From Candidatus Zixiibacteriota bacterium (GTDB lineage Bacteria; Zixibacteria; MSB-5A5; JAABVY01), in the NCBI GenBank assembly GCA_014730285.1, contig WJIM01000277.1:1-10648 (forward strand): DNA of 10,648 nt, read 5' to 3'. Within the stretch, counting starts at the first letter, position 1; the number at the start of each line of letters is the position of its first letter. Below are positions 1 to 5,930 of this stretch, piece by piece. A program made the position numbers and the translations under genes. The notes beneath the pieces were generated by a model, which ran no database searches, was not told where the DNA came from, and saw nothing but the letters and a program-made list of their open reading frames with translations.

Positions 1-870
1 CAGGGTTCTCGCGCCCTCATCCATATTAACCATCTTCTCCAGATAATCCTGATTCTTGTCAGCCGAGAAGTCCACCAGCTTGCCTTCCTTGAACTCAAGG
101 CGCACATTGGCAACTTCGCGCCCGCCATAACATGCCGGGTATGTATACACGATATGCCCGTTGACAGAATCCTCGATTGGCGTGGTGAAGACCTCGCCGT
201 CCGGGAAATTGAACTTGCCGTCGCAGTTGACCCATTTACGTCCCTCAACCTTCAGCTTGAGGTCGGTGTCTTTCGACTTGACATGAATATCCTTGAAGCC
301 CTGCAGATACTCGACCTGTTTATCCTGGGTTTTCGACATCGACTTCCAGAACGCCACCGGATCATCATCATTCAGATGTCCCGCCTCATACACGAACTCC
401 TCGTACTCCGAAAGCGACATATCGGCGTCCTGTGCCGCCGAAAGAGTAGGATACATTGTGCCTACCCATTTCAATTCCCTCTTAGCCGAACGCTCCATAA
501 AGCGGGCAAATAAATCCTTGCGCGCTCCCTGAGCCATCGCCTGACGGTCCGGGTCGACATTGCTCAGGTACTTGGTGTTATCACGTCCCATGATGGCAAA
601 AACAGCATCCAGTTTCTCGACCTCGAGTTTCTGAAGTTCGGAGACAAACTTAAGCTGCTCGTCGGAGCCGTATTTCAGGTATATCTCCTCGATATCATCG
701 ACTATTGCCTGATAGTATGGATGCGCACCCGCCTCAAGCGCCTTTTTGAAAAAGGCCTTAATCAGGGGCATCGAGGTGTGTATCCCCTGAGCCTTCACCC
801 ACTGGCCTTTTTTCAGTTCCAGTGAATAATTAACCATAACATCAGCGAGTTTTTCAATTCTGGGATCCAT
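1..870 (-). CDS. M29 family metalloaminopeptidase (AmpS/AmpT type), C-terminus cut by window edge
   Basis: Translating the minus strand from ATG at 870 gives 290 open codons running off the window edge (MDPRIEKLADVMVNYSLELK...). The 'KLADVMVNYSLELKKGQWV' start, 'DDDPVAFWKSMSKTQ' in the middle and 'FPDGEVFTTP' near residues 223-231 are typical of peptidase family M29, cytosolic enzymes that remove N-terminal residues using two metal ions. In the family the Glu of the GEVFT motif (here about E226) is a metal ligand. The second ligand lies in a 'GARxLGE' motif, and the window stops after GARTL, just before it. The His, His and Asp ligands would lie further on. Family members are usually about 370-410 residues, so roughly a quarter is missing. 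A purine-rich ribosome site AGAAAGGA (878-885) supports this start. The gene lies 49 bases after ogt on the same strand and may be read from it or from its own promoter. Confidence 0.9.
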   Translation of the reverse strand, partial: MDPRIEKLADVMVNYSLELKKGQWVKAQGIHTSMPLIKAFFKKALEAGAHPYYQAIVDDIEEIYLKYGSDEQLKFVSELQKLEVEKLDAVFAIMGRDNTKYLSNVDPDRQAMAQGARKDLFARFMERSAKRELKWVGTMYPTLSAAQDADMSLSEYEEFVYEAGHLNDDDPVAFWKSMSKTQDKQVEYLQGFKDIHVKSKDTDLKLKVEGRKWVNCDGKFNFPDGEVFTTPIEDSVNGHIVYTYPACYGGREVANVRLEFKEGKLVDFSADKNQDYLEKMVNMDEGARTL

Positions 871-877
871 TGCATAT

Positions 878-913
878 TCCTTTCTATTCAGTATATGATC
901 ATATTCTATTATA
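878..913 (-). promoter_or_regulatory. Possible promoter -10 and RBS ahead of the aminopeptidase gene
   Basis: On the minus strand a perfect -10 hexamer TATAAT lies at 908-913 and the Shine-Dalgarno-like AGAAAGGA at 878-885. No good -35 hexamer sits 16-18 bases upstream, where the end of ogt lies. Transcription may therefore be weak, activator-dependent, or read through from ogt. A 12-base palindrome (893-904) overlaps the expected start point. Confidence 0.35.
893..904. repeat. 12-base perfect palindrome ATATGATCATAT
   Basis: The palindrome ATATGATCATAT lies between the candidate -10 hexamer and the RBS of the aminopeptidase gene, covering the expected transcription start near 901. The position would suit an operator, but AT-rich palindromes of this length also occur by chance. 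Confidence 0.3.
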
Positions 914-919
914 AAAACA

Positions 920-1435
920 TCAGTCTTTCAAATCGACTACACCTTCATTTTCGAGGAGCTTTCTTTTCAACCGCTCTCCCCCTCCGTATTTGCCCAGACG
1001 GCCGCCTGCGGCTACCACCCGATGACAGGGTATCACGAGCGGCAACGGATTTTTGGAGCAGGCAGTACCGGCCGCACGGCTGGCTCTTGGATTACCGGCC
1101 ATAGCCGCCAGCTCGCCGTAGGTTACTGTCTTACCGTACGGCACTTTTTTCAATGCGTTCAGGGCTTTCCTGGTGAAACCGTTAGCTTGCAGATCAATCG
1201 GTATATCGAGCTTTTTGATCTTGCCATCTATATAATCCCTGACTTTTTTAGCATAACCTTTGGTCTTCGAATCATTCTTCTCGAACATATAGCCCGGGAA
1301 ATGATCCTCCAGCCATGCGAAGAAATCGAACTTCGAATTGGCGCCGTATGAAATCTTTACCACTCCCTTATCATTGGCGGCAAGAAATATCTTCCATTTG
1401 GAGGTGTCGAATTCGGTAAAATATATCTTCTTCAT
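920..1435 (-). CDS. ogt: Methylated-DNA--protein-cysteine methyltransferase (O6-alkylguanine repair)
   Basis: This 171-residue protein moves the alkyl group from O6-alkylguanine (and O4-alkylthymine) in DNA to its own cysteine, a one-use suicide repair. The active-site motif IPCHRVVAAGG is complete, with nucleophile Cys137 followed by His138. Upstream are the DNA-binding 'TRKALNALKKVPYGKTVTYGELA' helix-turn-helix (about 88-110, with the expected Tyr106), and the arginine finger in GNPRASRAAG (Arg120), matching the human RAVG arginine. The C-terminal 'GRLGKYGGGERLKRKLLENEG' closes the fold. The length is normal for Ogt-type enzymes, and no Ada regulatory domain is fused. The start lies one base after the stop of the alkA-like gene, with AAAGGA (1445-1450) inside that gene's end, nine bases ahead of the ATG. 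Translation is probably coupled, so the two repair enzymes form one operon. Confidence 0.95.
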   Translation of the reverse strand: MKKIYFTEFDTSKWKIFLAANDKGVVKISYGANSKFDFFAWLEDHFPGYMFEKNDSKTKGYAKKVRDYIDGKIKKLDIPIDLQANGFTRKALNALKKVPYGKTVTYGELAAMAGNPRASRAAGTACSKNPLPLVIPCHRVVAAGGRLGKYGGGERLKRKLLENEGVVDLKD

Positions 1436-1436
1436 A

Positions 1437-2348
1437 CTAATCTATCCTTTTATTTTCAAGAAGCCCGAACCATAGATAGTAGGTTGCCATCCCTCGGTAC
1501 GGCCTAAATCTCTCCATGAAATTCTCTATTTCTTTTTCACTGCTTTTTTTATCCAGTCCGTAGTTTTCTGCCAATGCTCTTCTAAGCCCCGCATCCCCCG
1601 ACGGGCAGGCATCATCCCGTCCAAGCGAGCGAAGCATAGCATACTCGCAGCTCCACCTGCCTATCCCCCTGATCGATAATAAAAGCTCGCGAACCTTATT
1701 ATCATCAAATTCTCTCAGCTTTTCAAGCTCAATTTTGCGGCCGGCAACTAAGGAGGCTAGCCCCTTGATATAATCAGCCTTATTTTTCGAGTACTGCATC
1801 TTCAAAAGATCTGAGGTTTTTGCCTCAGCAAGAGCTTCCGGCTTTGGAAATGTATACACTGGCCTGCCGTCTATATAATGTTTCGAGCCATATTTCTTGA
1901 CCAGTCTTCGCTTGAGCTTATATGCAAACCCCAGACTCATCTGCTGACCGGTAATGGCCCAGACCAGAATCTCGCATAAATCGACAGTCTGAAGATTTGT
2001 AAGCCCATAATATTTATCCGAAAGCTCGCTTAAGATGTTATCGTTTTTGCAAAAATCATAGAAGCGGTTCAACTTATAATCTGAACGAAAAACGGTTTTT
2101 ATATAATCCACAATCACATTTTGAGCTTTTTTGCCCGGCGAGCCCTTTAAAATTCTTGCAATAAGCCTCGGCTTATCGATACTTCCCGATGAGCGCACCT
2201 CCACCGGATATGTCTTTCCCCCGGCTTCAAACAAGCGGTAATAACGGCCATTATGGACGGTGTCGACCGCCTCAAATCGGGAACGGGCGTAATATCTGAG
2301 TGAAAGATCGAAATTAAAGGGCGGCTGAGGATGTATCTCGAATTCCAT
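1437..2348 (-). CDS. alkA: DNA-3-methyladenine glycosylase II, AlkA-type HhH-GPD
   Basis: This 303-residue protein excises alkylated bases such as 3-methyladenine from DNA, starting base excision repair. An N-terminal beta-rich AlkA_N-like region (about 1-85) is followed by the helical HhH-GPD domain. The 'AITGQQMS' helix is at about 131-138. The helix-hairpin-helix 'LLLSIRGIGRWSCEYA' is at about 222-237. The conserved 'CPSGDAGLRRA' at about 248-258 supplies the catalytic Asp252, equivalent to Asp238 of E. coli AlkA. The C-terminal 'FRPYRGMATYYLW' matches the family's 'WRPWRxxA..YLW' signature. There is no C-terminal Fe-S cysteine cluster, which argues against MutY/Nth, and the PxGD context favours AlkA over OGG1. 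The ATG at 2348 has no clear ribosome site, and a good promoter lies 34 bases upstream with a short leader. It is followed immediately by ogt, giving a two-enzyme alkylation-repair operon. Confidence 0.92.
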   Translation of the reverse strand: MEFEIHPQPPFNFDLSLRYYARSRFEAVDTVHNGRYYRLFEAGGKTYPVEVRSSGSIDKPRLIARILKGSPGKKAQNVIVDYIKTVFRSDYKLNRFYDFCKNDNILSELSDKYYGLTNLQTVDLCEILVWAITGQQMSLGFAYKLKRRLVKKYGSKHYIDGRPVYTFPKPEALAEAKTSDLLKMQYSKNKADYIKGLASLVAGRKIELEKLREFDDNKVRELLLSIRGIGRWSCEYAMLRSLGRDDACPSGDAGLRRALAENYGLDKKSSEKEIENFMERFRPYRGMATYYLWFGLLENKRID

Positions 2349-2381
2349 AATTAAACATATCTGAAATTAGAACAAATAGTT

Positions 2382-2409
2382 AGTATATTGTATCATTTAT
2401 GTATATCAA
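2382..2409 (-). promoter_or_regulatory. Sigma-70-type promoter for the alkA-ogt operon
   Basis: Reading the minus strand, TTGATA (2404-2409) is separated by 16 bases from TATACT (2382-2387). Each hexamer matches five of six consensus bases. The predicted start near 2375 leaves a leader of about 27 bases before the alkA ATG. No Ada-box-like sequence was recognised. Confidence 0.55.
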
Positions 2410-2440
2410 TCACTTAATTAACGACCGACGTTAAAAATAG

Positions 2441-2469
2441 TTGTAAAAGAGAATGTTTTTTATTAAATA
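2441..2469 (+). promoter_or_regulatory. Candidate promoter for the TPR lipoprotein operon
   Basis: TTGTAA (2441-2446), a 17-base spacer and TAAATA (2464-2469) make a moderate sigma-70-like match about 40 bases ahead of the ATG at 2516. The region is AT-rich, so a chance match is possible. A weak ribosome site AAGAG (2506-2510) follows. Confidence 0.4.
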
Positions 2470-2515
2470 TTAGGCTGAAAATCAAGCAGTATAAACCGAT
2501 AAAAAAAGAGAATTT

Positions 2516-4018
2516 ATGAAAAAGCTATTATATCTAATTGCAGTATTTGTGTTTGTCTTCGGCGTCTACGCCTGCGGCGGCAATTCCGGCGAAGAAGAAG
2601 TCTATCAACTGGAAAAGCTTAAAGCCGAAGCCCAGAAGGCGGAGGACAAAATCGGCATAAAACCCGAGCTGGCGACCGATGCCGATCTTAAGGCTATTAT
2701 CAATGAGCATGAGGAAGTCGTGCAGTACTTCCGGGAAAATTTCGCATACCTGGAGGAAAAAGAGTCTCCTGAACAGAGTGAAATCTATGCTTCAAATATG
2801 GCCGGCGAGAGCCTTTTGCGTGCCGGGCAGTTATACATCCAGGTAGGCGATACCGCTAAGGCCAAGGAGAGCTTTGCGGATTTCGAACTGATCTTCCATC
2901 ACAATCCCGAGCAGCAGCAATACGCGTGGATTCAGCTCGCGCTTTTCTTCGACAGCGAGCGCAAGGCTGAAAAGGTCGAGCAGATATACAACAAGCTGAT
3001 CGAAACATATTATCCGCCCGTAGATACGCTTAACAGGCCGGATATGGATATCATCGGACTTCCTCATGATCTGGCCGCTTTTTTCCATGCCGTGGAAAAC
3101 GAAGAAAAGGCGCAGCTTTACAGCCAGAAAGCCATCGATTACTACAATGAACTCAGGGATAAGTATCCCGAGACTGTAACCTGGATGATTGCGACACGTC
3201 TCCTGGCCGAGACCTACCGGGCAATCGATCAGCCCCAGACTGCAATCGAGCTTCTGCGTTCGGTTGTGGATAATACCACCGGAACCATGAGCCGCGGCGC
3301 CATGATGCTGGCGGCGCAGACATTTTTCGAGGATTTAAACAAGCCCGACAGCGCTGTGAAGTATTATCGCAGAGTGCTGGATTACGGAGTCGACAGCCTT
3401 TACGGTCCCACTGCCTTGATGCAGCTCGGCAATGTCCTTCTTCTGGAGCGGGATTTCGAGGATGCGCGTGATGTCTTTAATCAGCTTCTCGATTTGCGAT
3501 ACGCCGCCGAACAGCATCCGGTGGCACAGCGTATGGTGGCAATCAGCTACGAGGAGCAGAAAAATTACGATCAGGCGCAGGACGCCTATATCGCGATTAC
3601 CGAGAAATACCCCTCACATTCAGTGGCCTACGAGGCTTTTCTCTATCTACCCGAATTTTTTGAGAAACAGGGCAAGAAACAATTAGAGGAACAATGGTAT
3701 AATAGAGCAGAAGGTTTCTTCATTGATATGCAGCATGACTATCCCGAGAAACCTGTGGGAGCCGCGGCGCAGGAATACCTGGCCCGTCTTTATATCAAAT
3801 ATGATCAATGGGATGATGCCGTCAGGGCATTGAAAAAACTTCCCGAGGAGTACGATCAATACAGATTTGCCGCAGACGCTTATTTCAGAATCGGCGCAAT
3901 CTTCCAGAACAAACTGGAGCAGCCCGATTCGGCCAGAGTTTATTATGAAAAGCAGATCGACTCCTATCCCGGGATTCGTCCCAGCGAACTGGCAAAGAGA
4001 AGTATTGAAACATTATAA
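2516..4018 (+). CDS. TPR-repeat lipoprotein
   Basis: This 500-residue protein begins with a lipoprotein signal peptide: MKK, a hydrophobic stretch to residue 19, then lipobox VYA-C with the lipidated Cys20 followed by GGNSGEEE. Glycines rather than Asp at +2 suggest the outer membrane. The rest is helical tetratricopeptide (TPR) repeat, an array of two-helix units that binds protein partners. Units are visible around 92-132 (SNMAGESLLRAGQLYIQVGD...), 133-166, 196-220, 224-258, 263-292, 298-330, 335-366, 371-405, 415-445 and 450-485, many ending in '(K/E)YP'. The spacing of 'D.A...Y...(L/I)..YP' resembles YbgF/BamD-like envelope TPR proteins, but no specific family was recognised. It may be a scaffold for assembly of exported proteins (inference). 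The gene is followed after 18 bases by the exported protein at 4037, almost certainly in the same transcript. Confidence 0.85.
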   Translation: MKKLLYLIAVFVFVFGVYACGGNSGEEEVYQLEKLKAEAQKAEDKIGIKPELATDADLKAIINEHEEVVQYFRENFAYLEEKESPEQSEIYASNMAGESLLRAGQLYIQVGDTAKAKESFADFELIFHHNPEQQQYAWIQLALFFDSERKAEKVEQIYNKLIETYYPPVDTLNRPDMDIIGLPHDLAAFFHAVENEEKAQLYSQKAIDYYNELRDKYPETVTWMIATRLLAETYRAIDQPQTAIELLRSVVDNTTGTMSRGAMMLAAQTFFEDLNKPDSAVKYYRRVLDYGVDSLYGPTALMQLGNVLLLERDFEDARDVFNQLLDLRYAAEQHPVAQRMVAISYEEQKNYDQAQDAYIAITEKYPSHSVAYEAFLYLPEFFEKQGKKQLEEQWYNRAEGFFIDMQHDYPEKPVGAAAQEYLARLYIKYDQWDDAVRALKKLPEEYDQYRFAADAYFRIGAIFQNKLEQPDSARVYYEKQIDSYPGIRPSELAKRSIETL

Positions 4019-4025
4019 TACATTA

Positions 4026-4031
4026 AGGAGG
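4026..4031 (+). promoter_or_regulatory. Ribosome binding site fixing a GTG start
   Basis: AGGAGG lies five bases ahead of GTG at 4037, in the 18-base gap after the TPR lipoprotein gene. It selects the GTG as start, which then gives a clean signal peptide (MKPKQAILLLTALLF...). Confidence 0.75.
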
Positions 4032-4036
4032 AACCG

Positions 4037-4576
4037 GTGAAACCCAAACAGGCGATTTTATTGCTGACAGCACTGCTGTTTATAGTTTCGTCCGCTATTC
4101 TGATAGCACAGGAATCCAAGGGGGGCAAGGAAAATATTTGCGAGGTACAGGTACGGTCTACTGATGTTAAGAATCATTATGAGATCGAAATCCTTCTGAC
4201 CAACAATAAGCCGATAACCGCAATGTCATTCCCGTTTTTAATTACGGCCGGTGAAAAGATGATGTACTACGATTCAATATCGTTTGCCAATTCACGGGCA
4301 GAATTCTGCGCGGTAAAGATCCCCAATCCGGATACTGCCAATCAGAAAATAAATCTGGGTCTGCTGACTTCCATGACCCCGCCTTTGAAATATATCGATC
4401 CCGGCGAGGGCACGATTGCGAAATTGTACTATACCTCCGATAAGGGAGTGATGTTGAAGGATATCGTGGTCGACACAACCTTCTTTCCGCCCTCGAATCA
4501 TCTGATGGGCGTGCTCCCTGACGCCAAAACGAATATATACCCGGCTTTCAAATACACTGTTCTGGAAGAAGAATAG
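4037..4576 (+). CDS. Exported protein with a domain shared with the T9SS-tailed protein at 6169
   Basis: This 179-residue protein starts at GTG behind a strong RBS. Residues 1-24 form a Sec signal peptide (MKPK, hydrophobic core, probable cleavage near LIA-Q25). The mature part is beta-rich with few helices. It matches the exported protein at 6169-6987 over about 100 residues: 'NNKPITAMSFPF' with 'NDQDIMAMDIPL', 'ISFANSRAEFCAVKIPNPDTANQ' with 'VEFTNRVSYFDAKLANIDEANN', and 'INLGLLTSM' with 'VTIGLISM'. That region resembles cohesin-like beta-sandwich domains, a weak comparison made from memory. It has no C-terminal sorting tail, so it is probably periplasmic or held by partners. Its position in an operon with the TPR lipoprotein suggests the two proteins work together (inference). 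A terminator follows the stop. Function is unknown. Confidence 0.8.
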   Translation: MKPKQAILLLTALLFIVSSAILIAQESKGGKENICEVQVRSTDVKNHYEIEILLTNNKPITAMSFPFLITAGEKMMYYDSISFANSRAEFCAVKIPNPDTANQKINLGLLTSMTPPLKYIDPGEGTIAKLYYTSDKGVMLKDIVVDTTFFPPSNHLMGVLPDAKTNIYPAFKYTVLEEE

Positions 4577-4591
4577 GAACAGAATTGCCTG

Positions 4592-4619
4592 AAAAAGCCC
4601 CGTAAAACGGGGCTTTTTT
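4592..4619 (+). terminator. Rho-independent terminator after the TPR/exported-protein operon
   Basis: GCCCCG (4597-4602), loop TAAAA and CGGGGC (4608-4613) form the GC stem. It is extended by A5 on the left pairing with T5 on the right, and the T6 run continues to 4619. It starts 15 bases after the stop codon. The A run on the left could let it work in both directions, though no minus-strand gene ends here. Confidence 0.9.
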
Positions 4620-4735
4620 GTTGTCAAATCCGACAAACTTTCCTATTATACGTATTTCATTGACTACCAATATTTTACATCCATGTTTAATCCTTTCGCG
4701 TAATCTTAAGTGTCGGAATTCTGTACACATCCAAC

Positions 4736-4785
4736 AGCTTATATCGGGATCATAAAGCTCCTGTTTCAGGCAACGCATATAAGCT
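4736..4785. promoter_or_regulatory. Possible activator-binding dyads upstream of the sigma-54-like promoter
   Basis: AGCTTAT (4736-4742) is exactly inverted by ATAAGCT (4779-4785), with a near copy ATAAAGCT at 4752-4759, and TTAT-N9-ATAA forms a 17-base dyad at 4739-4755. These sit about 80-130 bases ahead of the predicted start point, where enhancer-binding proteins of sigma-54 promoters normally bind. The repeats are short, so chance cannot be excluded. Confidence 0.25.
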
Positions 4786-4836
4786 ACTGAAGCACAACAT
4801 AATACATATTCACTTTTGATCGGATTTGCCATTATT

Positions 4837-4852
4837 CGGCATACTCCTTGCT
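4837..4852 (+). promoter_or_regulatory. Sigma-54 (RpoN) -24/-12 promoter of the PEP-CTERM gene
   Basis: The element CGGCATACTCCTTGCT has the invariant GG (4838-4839) and GC (4850-4851) exactly ten bases apart. It also matches GGCA on the -24 side and TTGCT on the -12 side of the sigma-54 consensus TGGCAC-N5-TTGCW. The expected start point near 4863 leaves a leader of about 31 bases containing the strong RBS GGAGG (4883-4887). Sigma-54 control of PEP-CTERM genes through the PrsK/PrsR pair is known in exosortase bacteria. No sigma-70 promoter of similar quality was seen in the 317-base gap. Confidence 0.6.
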
Positions 4853-4893
4853 TTATATATTGGCAGAAGAAATACAACTAATGGAGGACTGAT

Positions 4894-5649
4894 ATGAAAA
4901 AAGCCCTGATTTTCTCATTCATCTTGATGTTTGCATTGGTGGGCAATGCGTCCGCGATCACGTGGACTTACGCAAGTGGTGTTTTCGATCAGGAGATCTT
5001 CGACCACAACAACGACTGGGCTCCGATCAATTATCCCAATGTGCCGGATCATACCCCGTCACCGGGCGGCAACGTTGGTGAGATGTTTGATGTTGAAGGC
5101 GGAAAATGCGGTATGGATGCCGATTATCTCTATTTCGCCGTTACCAGCTCCTACGGACTCGGTGTCGAGTACGACAACTTCTACTATGAAGCCGGCGACT
5201 TCTTCTTTGGTTTTGATGGCATGGATACCCAGTTTGGAATCGATTATGATGACGGCGGAATTTATGCGGTAGGCGATTATTTCAACTACATTCCGCAGAC
5301 TCCGGCCGGCTATCATAATAACCTGTCTATCAAAATGGCCGTAGGCGCTTTCTCAATCGATACAGAATTGGCCACAGCAATTGGCCAGGCCGAGGGAGCT
5401 TTGCATGAGGGCCTGACCGAGATAGTTACAGGCGATACTTATGTTGCCGAACTCAGAATCGCAAAGTCATACCTTATGGATTACGGTGTTGATTTCGGTT
5501 CTATTCAGACCATCGATTTCCGTCAGACGATTGCATGCGGCAATGACTTTATCGAGGATTCCTGCAACGTGATCCCTGAGCCGACTACAATGGCTCTTCT
5601 GGGACTCGGACTTCTGGGCACAGGATTAATTGCCCGTCGCAAAAAATAA
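4894..5649 (+). CDS. PEP-CTERM sorting domain protein
   Basis: This 251-residue exported protein has a Sec signal peptide (MKKALIFSFILMFALVGNASA, cleavage after Ala21). Its C-terminus is a textbook PEP-CTERM tail: Pro-Glu-Pro at 228-230 (VIPEPTTMALL), a glycine/leucine-rich transmembrane stretch, then the basic end ARRKK. In the family this tail is recognised and cut by exosortase in the inner membrane, and the protein goes to the surface or the extracellular polymer matrix. The mature part (22-226) is acidic and rich in Tyr, Phe, Asp and Gly. It includes 'DADYLYFAVTSS' (75-86), which recalls beta-sandwich folds that describe a measurable 'behaviour' surface, and 'GDFFFGFDGMDTQFGID'. Cysteines are at 72, 215 and 224. 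It stands alone between two terminators with an RBS GGAGG seven bases from the ATG. No exosortase lies in the window. The specific role is unknown, perhaps matrix or floc formation. Confidence 0.9.
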   Translation: MKKALIFSFILMFALVGNASAITWTYASGVFDQEIFDHNNDWAPINYPNVPDHTPSPGGNVGEMFDVEGGKCGMDADYLYFAVTSSYGLGVEYDNFYYEAGDFFFGFDGMDTQFGIDYDDGGIYAVGDYFNYIPQTPAGYHNNLSIKMAVGAFSIDTELATAIGQAEGALHEGLTEIVTGDTYVAELRIAKSYLMDYGVDFGSIQTIDFRQTIACGNDFIEDSCNVIPEPTTMALLGLGLLGTGLIARRKK

Positions 5650-5694
5650 GGAAATAACCTTTCTTTTAGAATACAAGAAGCTAAAGAATGGTAC

Positions 5695-5727
5695 CAAAAA
5701 GCTCTCCCCACCCGGAGAGCTTTTTTT
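5695..5727 (+). terminator. Rho-independent terminator after the PEP-CTERM gene
   Basis: GCTCTCC (5701-5707), loop CCACCC and GGAGAGC (5714-5720) form a seven-pair stem followed by T7. A5 before the stem extends pairing with the T run. It lies 46 bases after the stop codon. Confidence 0.9.
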
Positions 5728-5762
5728 ATTGGGGGATGTGGAATGATTGAATACGAGGGTGG

Positions 5763-5786
5763 CACGCCCAAATTTATTTGGGCGTG
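5763..5786. repeat. Perfect hairpin with 10-base arms
   Basis: CACGCCCAAA, loop TTTA, TTTGGGCGTG. The arms are exact inverted copies. No T run follows on either strand, so it is not a typical terminator. It is directly followed by AATCTCCGC, a word repeated later in the same gap. Confidence 0.75.
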
Positions 5787-5805
5787 AATCTCCGCTCTTG
5801 GGCGC

Positions 5806-5843
5806 CCCATCCCCGAGCTGGCCGAAGGCCTGTGAGGGGTGGG
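5806..5843. repeat. Long imperfect hairpin
   Basis: CCCATCCCC pairs with GGGGTGGG (one bulged base) around an inner GGCC-GAA-GGCC stem-loop (5820-5830). The adjoining GGGCGCCC (5800-5807) is itself palindromic. It is one unit of the intergenic repeat mosaic. Confidence 0.5.
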
Positions 5844-5858
5844 ATTGTGAATTACATA

Positions 5859-5885
5859 GTAGGGCGGGTTCCCTGCGAACCCGCC
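5859..5885 (+). repeat. GTAG hairpin repeat, copy A
   Basis: GTAG is followed by stem GGCGGGTTC (5863-5871), loop CCTGC and GAACCCGCC (5877-5885), nine perfect pairs. The same design occurs inverted at 5898-5924 with three stem pairs changed on both sides. Confidence 0.7.
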
Positions 5886-5897
5886 AAAGCCAGGATA

Positions 5898-5924
5898 GGC
5901 ATGATCACAGGGATCATGCCCTAC
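5898..5924 (-). repeat. GTAG hairpin repeat, copy B (inverted)
   Basis: On the minus strand GTAG is followed by stem GGCATGATC, loop CCTGT and GATCATGCC, nine perfect pairs. Compared with copy A, stem positions 4, 5 and 7 are changed and each change is matched on the other arm. The GTAG flank and the CCTG of the loop are kept. Confidence 0.7.
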
Positions 5925-5930
5925 GATAAG

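Noticed and set aside
154..532. Plus-strand open frames near the window start
   Set aside because: They are antisense to the M29 aminopeptidase, whose minus-strand frame is open from 870 to the window edge with clear family motifs.
4548..4877. 109-residue minus-strand open frame in the gap before the PEP-CTERM gene
   Set aside because: It crosses the terminator and the end of the exported-protein gene. It has no good RBS, no recognisable domain and odd composition.
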